Assembly (NCBI RefSeq): GCF_900114415.1
Contig: NZ_FOSZ01000003.1
Coordinates: forward strand, 1-64,000
Length of the DNA stretch: 64,000 nt
Reading direction: 5' to 3'
From: Shimia haliotis
GTDB taxonomy: Bacteria > Pseudomonadota > Alphaproteobacteria > Rhodobacterales > Rhodobacteraceae
In this document: piece after piece, positions 60,485 to 64,000 of the stretch
Layout: each line of letters begins with the position of its first letter
Numbering within the stretch: the first letter of the stretch is position 1
Notes under the pieces: model-generated
What the model was told of the DNA's origin: nothing
Databases searched by the model: none
The model's input: only the letters and a program-made list of their open reading frames with translations
Position numbers and translations under genes: made by a program

Positions 60485-61201
60485 ATGGACAACGCACTTT
60501 ATACCGGTTTGACCCGTCAATCCGGACTCAGTCGTGAAATGACCGTGATCGCCAACAACATCGCAAATGCGGCGACCACCGGCTATCGCGCCGAGGGTGT
60601 CACCTTTACCGAATTCGTTCATGCGGAACCCGGGATGGAAAGCCTTTCGATGGCCAAGGCCAATGTCCAAAGTACGTCGATGGTGCAGGGGGCGATGACC
60701 CAAACCGCGGGAACGTTTGACTTCGCCGTAGAAGGTGACGGGTTTTTTATGGTCGAAACACCTGACGGTGAACGACTGACCCGTGCCGGTAATTTCACAC
60801 CCAACGCACAGGGTGATCTGGTTAACTTTGACGGTCACCTAGTCCTGGACGCTGGCGGTGCGCCGATCTTCATTCCTCCGGATGCCACCTCAATCGACGT
60901 GGGAAGCGACGGCACAATTAGCGCGGATGGACAATTGGTTGGCCAGATCGGCGTTTTTGAGCCCGTTGACCGTACGACGCTGAACCGTCAGAGCGGCGTG
61001 TTGTTTGAGTCTCCAGATGGATCAGAACCAGTTGAAAACCCGCGGGTTTTGCAGGGGTTTCTTGAAAACTCCAACGTCAACCCGATCGAACAGATCACCC
61101 GAATGATTCAGGTGCAGCGGGCCTATGAGATGGGTCAGAGCTTTTCTGAAACCGAAGACAATCGCATTCGTGAAGCACTGAAATCCTTCAAAGGCCAATA
61201 A
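60485..61201 (+). CDS. flgF: flagellar basal-body rod protein FlgF
   Basis: FlgF is a distal/proximal rod subunit. The 238-aa product starts at the ATG at 60485, two bases after the fliQ stop, with GGAGG upstream inside fliQ. It has DNALYTGLTRQSGLSREMTVIANNIANAATTGYRAEGV, GTFDFAVEGDGFFMVETPDGERLTRAGNF, and the C-terminal NPIEQITRMIQVQRAYEMGQSF. The open frame upstream (to 60257) overlaps fliQ in another frame and is not real. Confidence 0.94.
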   Translation: MDNALYTGLTRQSGLSREMTVIANNIANAATTGYRAEGVTFTEFVHAEPGMESLSMAKANVQSTSMVQGAMTQTAGTFDFAVEGDGFFMVETPDGERLTRAGNFTPNAQGDLVNFDGHLVLDAGGAPIFIPPDATSIDVGSDGTISADGQLVGQIGVFEPVDRTTLNRQSGVLFESPDGSEPVENPRVLQGFLENSNVNPIEQITRMIQVQRAYEMGQSFSETEDNRIREALKSFKGQ

Positions 61202-61212
61202 AGGAACGTATC

Positions 61213-61998
61213 ATGCAAGCTCTAAAAATTGCCGCTACCGGGATGAGCGCCCAGCAACTGCGCGTGAATACAATTTCCAACAACCTCGCGAACATGTCGA
61301 CCACCGGCTATAACGCCCGCCGCGCCGAGTTTGCCGACCTGCACTATCAGCAGGTTTCTCGCGCAGGTGCAGTAAGTGCCTCTGATGGGTCGATCCTGCC
61401 CACCGGTGTTCAGGTCGGGCTTGGCGTGCGACCCGCTGCGGTATCGGTGCACCTTCAACAAGGGGCGTTGAAAGAAACCGGTGGTGATCTTGATATTGCA
61501 ATTGAGGGGGAAGGTTACTTTGAGGTTGAACTGCCCAATGGGGAATCCGGCTATACCCGCGATGGGGGTTTCAAACGCAGCGCAGATGGGCTGATTGTGA
61601 CAAACGATGGTTTTCCCGTTGCGCCACAGATCACCATTCCGGATGATGCCATAAGCATAGCGATCAACGCTGACGGCGAAGTGTATGCGCATTTTGACGA
61701 TGCGGTTGCGTCTGAATTGTTGGGGCAATTTACACTGGTCGGGTTCTCGAACGCAAAGGGCCTTGAGGCGGTTGGCAGCAACCTGTTCCGCGAAACCGAA
61801 GCATCCGGCGCGCCTTTTGTATCCGAGCCTAGCGAAGACGGTCTTGGCACTCTGAACCAAGGCTATCTCGAAGGAAGTTCCGTCGATTCCGTGCGCGAAA
61901 TCACCGAGCTGATCGAGGCGCAGCGCGGCTATGAAATGAACGCCAAAGTGATCTCCGCGGTTGATCAGATGCTGTCGGCAACAACACAGGTCAGGTAA
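61213..61998 (+). CDS. flgG: flagellar distal rod protein FlgG
   Basis: FlgG forms the distal rod. The 261-aa product carries MQALKIAATGMSAQQLRVNTISNNLANMSTTGYNARRAEF, LDIAIEGEGYFEVELPNGESGYTRDGGF, and the C-terminal EITELIEAQRGYEMNAKVISAVDQMLSATTQVR. It is 11 nt after flgF and 1 nt before flgA. Length is normal. Confidence 0.96.
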   Translation: MQALKIAATGMSAQQLRVNTISNNLANMSTTGYNARRAEFADLHYQQVSRAGAVSASDGSILPTGVQVGLGVRPAAVSVHLQQGALKETGGDLDIAIEGEGYFEVELPNGESGYTRDGGFKRSADGLIVTNDGFPVAPQITIPDDAISIAINADGEVYAHFDDAVASELLGQFTLVGFSNAKGLEAVGSNLFRETEASGAPFVSEPSEDGLGTLNQGYLEGSSVDSVREITELIEAQRGYEMNAKVISAVDQMLSATTQVR

Positions 61999-61999
61999 T

Positions 62000-62422
62000 A
62001 TGACACGCCGCTTTCTCCCACTCATTTTGCTTTGCCTGTCCTCACAAGCCAGCGCCGACATCGTGGTCGCGACACAGATCATCCGTGCGGACACGGTGAT
62101 CACACAGAACGCGATTGGAGTGAAAAAGGGTGAGATCATGGGTGTTTTTGAAGACCCGTCGTTGGTGGTCGGACAAGAAGCCCGCAAATCGCTCTATCCC
62201 GGTCGCCCCATCAAGCTGGGCGATGTCGGGGCGCCGGCACTAGTGGACCGCAATCAGATCGTTTCCCTGACATTTGCCGGCAACGGTCTGACGATCGAAA
62301 CCGAAGGACGGGCGCTGGACCGTGCCGGGGTTGGCGAGAAATTGCGAGTTATGAACATGGGGTCGCGCACCACTGTGACGGGCACCGTGATGCCGGACGG
62401 AACGGTCCGGGTGATGAACTGA
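62000..62422 (+). CDS. flgA: flagellar P-ring assembly chaperone FlgA
   Basis: FlgA is the periplasmic chaperone for P-ring (FlgI) assembly. The 140-aa product has a signal peptide (LPLILLCLSSQASA), the SAF domain (TQIIRADTVITQNAIGVKKGEI), and GRPIKLGDVGAPALVDRNQIVSLTFAGNGLTI. The ATG at 62000 is one base after the flgG stop; the frame upstream to 61961 is inside flgG. It is at the short end for FlgA, as usual in this group. Confidence 0.92.
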   Translation: MTRRFLPLILLCLSSQASADIVVATQIIRADTVITQNAIGVKKGEIMGVFEDPSLVVGQEARKSLYPGRPIKLGDVGAPALVDRNQIVSLTFAGNGLTIETEGRALDRAGVGEKLRVMNMGSRTTVTGTVMPDGTVRVMN

Positions 62423-62435
62423 AAGGTAGAAAACC

Positions 62436-63164
62436 GTGCGACTTCTAACTGTTTTTCTGACAAGCATGGCCTTTTTGGCCGGATGCTCCAGTTCCGATCA
62501 TTTTGGCAAACCACCTTCGCTTACGCCGGTAAGTGACTCTCCTGAGCAATACGCGATGATGACCCCGCCATTGCCGGAAACCACACAGGTGTCGCGCAAC
62601 ACCGATCAGGCCTCTCTCTGGAGCCGGAACCGGAAGTCTCTGCTGGGGGATCGCCGCGCTATGCGCCGGGGTGACATTTTGACCGTCGTGATTGAACTGG
62701 ATGAAAACGCCTCCATCGACAACAAGACCGAACGCAGCAGGTCTGGTTCGCAAAGCATGACGGTTCCGCAACTTTTTGGCATTCCACAACGCATCGATGA
62801 AAATCTGCCGGACGGGGCCTCGATGGCAAACGCCGTAGAGCTTGGGTCGACCAGCGCTGCCACTGGTGACGGGTCGGTTAACCGCTCGGAAAAACTGGAG
62901 CTTCAAGTCGCCGCGACGATCACGGAAATTCTGCCCAATGGGGTTTTGAAAATTCAGGGGATGCAGGAAATTCGCGTGAATTATGAACTGCGCGAGCTTT
63001 TGGTCTCCGGTTTTGTCCGCCCCGAGGATATTTCTCGCCAAAACTCTATCCCGATTGAGAAAATCGCCTCGGCTCGCGTGTCCTATGGCGGACGCGGGCA
63101 GATCAGCGACATGCAGCAACCCCGCTATGGTCAACAGGCGCTGGAAACAGTGCTGCCCTTCTGA
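62436..63164 (+). CDS. flgH: flagellar L-ring lipoprotein FlgH
   Basis: FlgH forms the outer-membrane L-ring. The 242-aa product starts at a GTG with AAAGG upstream and has a lipobox (FLAGCSSS) near residue 16, then SLWSRNRKSLLGDRRAMRRGDILTVVIELDENASIDNKTERSRS and the C-terminal FVRPEDISRQNSIPIEKIASARVSYGGRGQISDMQQPRYGQQ. It lies 13 nt after flgA. Confidence 0.95.
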   Translation: MRLLTVFLTSMAFLAGCSSSDHFGKPPSLTPVSDSPEQYAMMTPPLPETTQVSRNTDQASLWSRNRKSLLGDRRAMRRGDILTVVIELDENASIDNKTERSRSGSQSMTVPQLFGIPQRIDENLPDGASMANAVELGSTSAATGDGSVNRSEKLELQVAATITEILPNGVLKIQGMQEIRVNYELRELLVSGFVRPEDISRQNSIPIEKIASARVSYGGRGQISDMQQPRYGQQALETVLPF

Positions 63165-63176
63165 TCGGAGAGTGCG

Positions 63177-63686
63177 ATGTTAAAGAAGCTGCTTCCCATC
63201 CTGATTGCTGTCATCGGCATTGGTGTCGGAATCGGCGCGGGTTTCTTTCTGCGCCCCAATCCCGAAACGCATTCGGTTTCTCAAACAGAAGTCAATCCGA
63301 GCGCGCCTTCTTACACGAGTGAAAACGAAATGCCTTTAATTGCAGGGGAAATCACCGAAGATCTCAGTTACCTTGAACTGGAGGATCAGTTTGTTGTGCC
63401 CGTGGTTAAGGACGGCGATATGACCTCGCTGGTCCTCATCACGCTCGCATTGGAAACCAAACCTTCCGCGCTGCAAACTGTTTCGGACAACATGCCTAGG
63501 CTGCGTGGTGCGCTGCTACAGGTGATGTTTGACTATGCCAATATCGGCGGCTTTGACGGTCCATTCACCAACTCTTCGCGGCTGGACAAGCTGCGCCGCA
63601 ATTTTTTTGAGGTCTCGCAGTCGATATTCGGCGACGATATCTCGGACATCCTGATCCTAGAGATCACGCGTCAGGACATCTCCTGA
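63177..63686 (+). CDS. fliL: flagellar stator-associated protein FliL
   Basis: FliL is a single-pass inner-membrane protein that supports the stators. The 169-aa product has an N-terminal membrane helix (LLPILIAVIGIGVGIGAGFFL), a linker, and the periplasmic SPFH-like FliL domain (LEDQFVVPVVKDGDMTSLVLITLALETKP, RLDKLRRNFFEVSQSIFGDDISDILILEITRQDIS). GGAG precedes the ATG. It is the last visible gene of the flgB operon and is convergent with the partial gene at the edge. Confidence 0.92.
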   Translation: MLKKLLPILIAVIGIGVGIGAGFFLRPNPETHSVSQTEVNPSAPSYTSENEMPLIAGEITEDLSYLELEDQFVVPVVKDGDMTSLVLITLALETKPSALQTVSDNMPRLRGALLQVMFDYANIGGFDGPFTNSSRLDKLRRNFFEVSQSIFGDDISDILILEITRQDIS

Positions 63687-63695
63687 GAGCGCACT

Positions 63696-64000
63696 TTATT
63701 GGTCACTGACCAGGCTCAGATCGAGGATCGAGTTTATCAGCTTGGCTTGACGTTCGGCACGCTTGTTGTGCGCTTCTTCCTCTACAAGCCGATCCATAAC
63801 GTCGGCCTTGCCAAACTCTGCTTGCAGGCGTCGAAATGCGGCTTCTTTGCGCACAAGTACATTGGCCAGTTGCAGGTTCAGAATACGGCGGCTGTGGGCC
63901 ACCCAGCGCAGCCAGTTCACATCGCCGCCGGTCCGTTGCAAAGCGCTGTCTTCTGCCAAGGCGTCGCGCCCTGCGTTTTCCTTCTCGGTGAGTTCCGCCA
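63696..64000 (-). CDS. partial coiled-coil protein, possible FliJ-like (cut by right edge)
   Basis: About 100 C-terminal residues are visible; the frame runs off the right edge (no start codon needed at 63959). They are highly charged and helical with heptad-like spacing (LQLANVLVRKEAAFRRLQAEFGKADVMDRLVEEEAHNKRAERQAKL). Small coiled-coil proteins in flagellar clusters are often FliJ, which works with FliI and FlhA. fliI lacks an adjacent fliJ here, so this is a candidate. The evidence is only composition and place. Confidence 0.55.
   Translation of the reverse strand, partial: AELTEKENAGRDALAEDSALQRTGGDVNWLRWVAHSRRILNLQLANVLVRKEAAFRRLQAEFGKADVMDRLVEEEAHNKRAERQAKLINSILDLSLVSDQ

Overview
The window comes from an alphaproteobacterium, most likely a marine Rhodobacteraceae (Roseobacter-group) member. 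The evidence is the FlaF/FlbT flagellin control pair, a DUF1217 flagellar protein, an IalB-like secreted protein, several Hint_2 proteins, an alphaproteobacterial-type SerC, and a putrescine uptake and catabolism operon. No lineage-specific RNA gene was available, so the call rests on gene families and order.

Layout. (1) 1-7267 is accessory DNA. It starts with the 3' end of an IS3-family element, followed by a four-gene minus-strand operon of exported proteins (HSL-type esterase, M19-like dipeptidase, membrane-fusion adaptor, amidohydrolase) with a divergent AraC-type regulator. It ends in a gene-poor stretch and a 46-nt 3' fragment of tRNA-Thr(CGU). That fragment looks like the far attachment site of an island integrated into a tRNA gene, with the island to its left. 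(2) 7268-14900 is exopolysaccharide machinery: a specialised NusG paralogue, a WecA/MraY-type sugar-phosphate transferase, a small winged-helix-like regulator, and a Wza-Wzb-Wzc set (export lipoprotein, tyrosine phosphatase, BY-kinase). (3) 14900-20652 holds serine synthesis: serA and serC with a structured leader, then serB, with a metallophosphatase and an L-lactate dehydrogenase between. (4) 20656-43373 is mixed housekeeping: exporter, YciI, asparaginase, rlmN, LOG, dapD, dapE, rnr, two WYL regulators, and peptidoglycan enzymes. Four Hint-domain proteins and a bacterial ionotropic-glutamate-receptor-like protein are scattered in it; three of the Hint genes and the receptor-like gene lie between dapD and dapE. 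(5) 43531-51197 is a putrescine module: aminotransferase, GntR/FCD regulator, potFGHI and an FAD amine oxidase, with a shared 11-bp word at the promoters on both sides of the regulator gene. (6) 52102-64000 is part of a flagellar cluster: flgD, fliK, rod-binding protein, FlgN-like, flagellin, flaF, flbT, DUF1217, fliI, flgBC, fliE, fliQ, flgFGAH, fliL and a partial coiled-coil gene.

The most interesting items are the tRNA-Thr attachment scar with its cargo, in which the dipeptidase lacks canonical metal ligands and the esterase has Glu as its acid residue. Next are a Hint protein that has lost both catalytic Cys and His, the receptor-channel protein, the serC leader, and the paired putative GntR operators. 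Motif positions were read by eye; no alignment, folding or database search was run.
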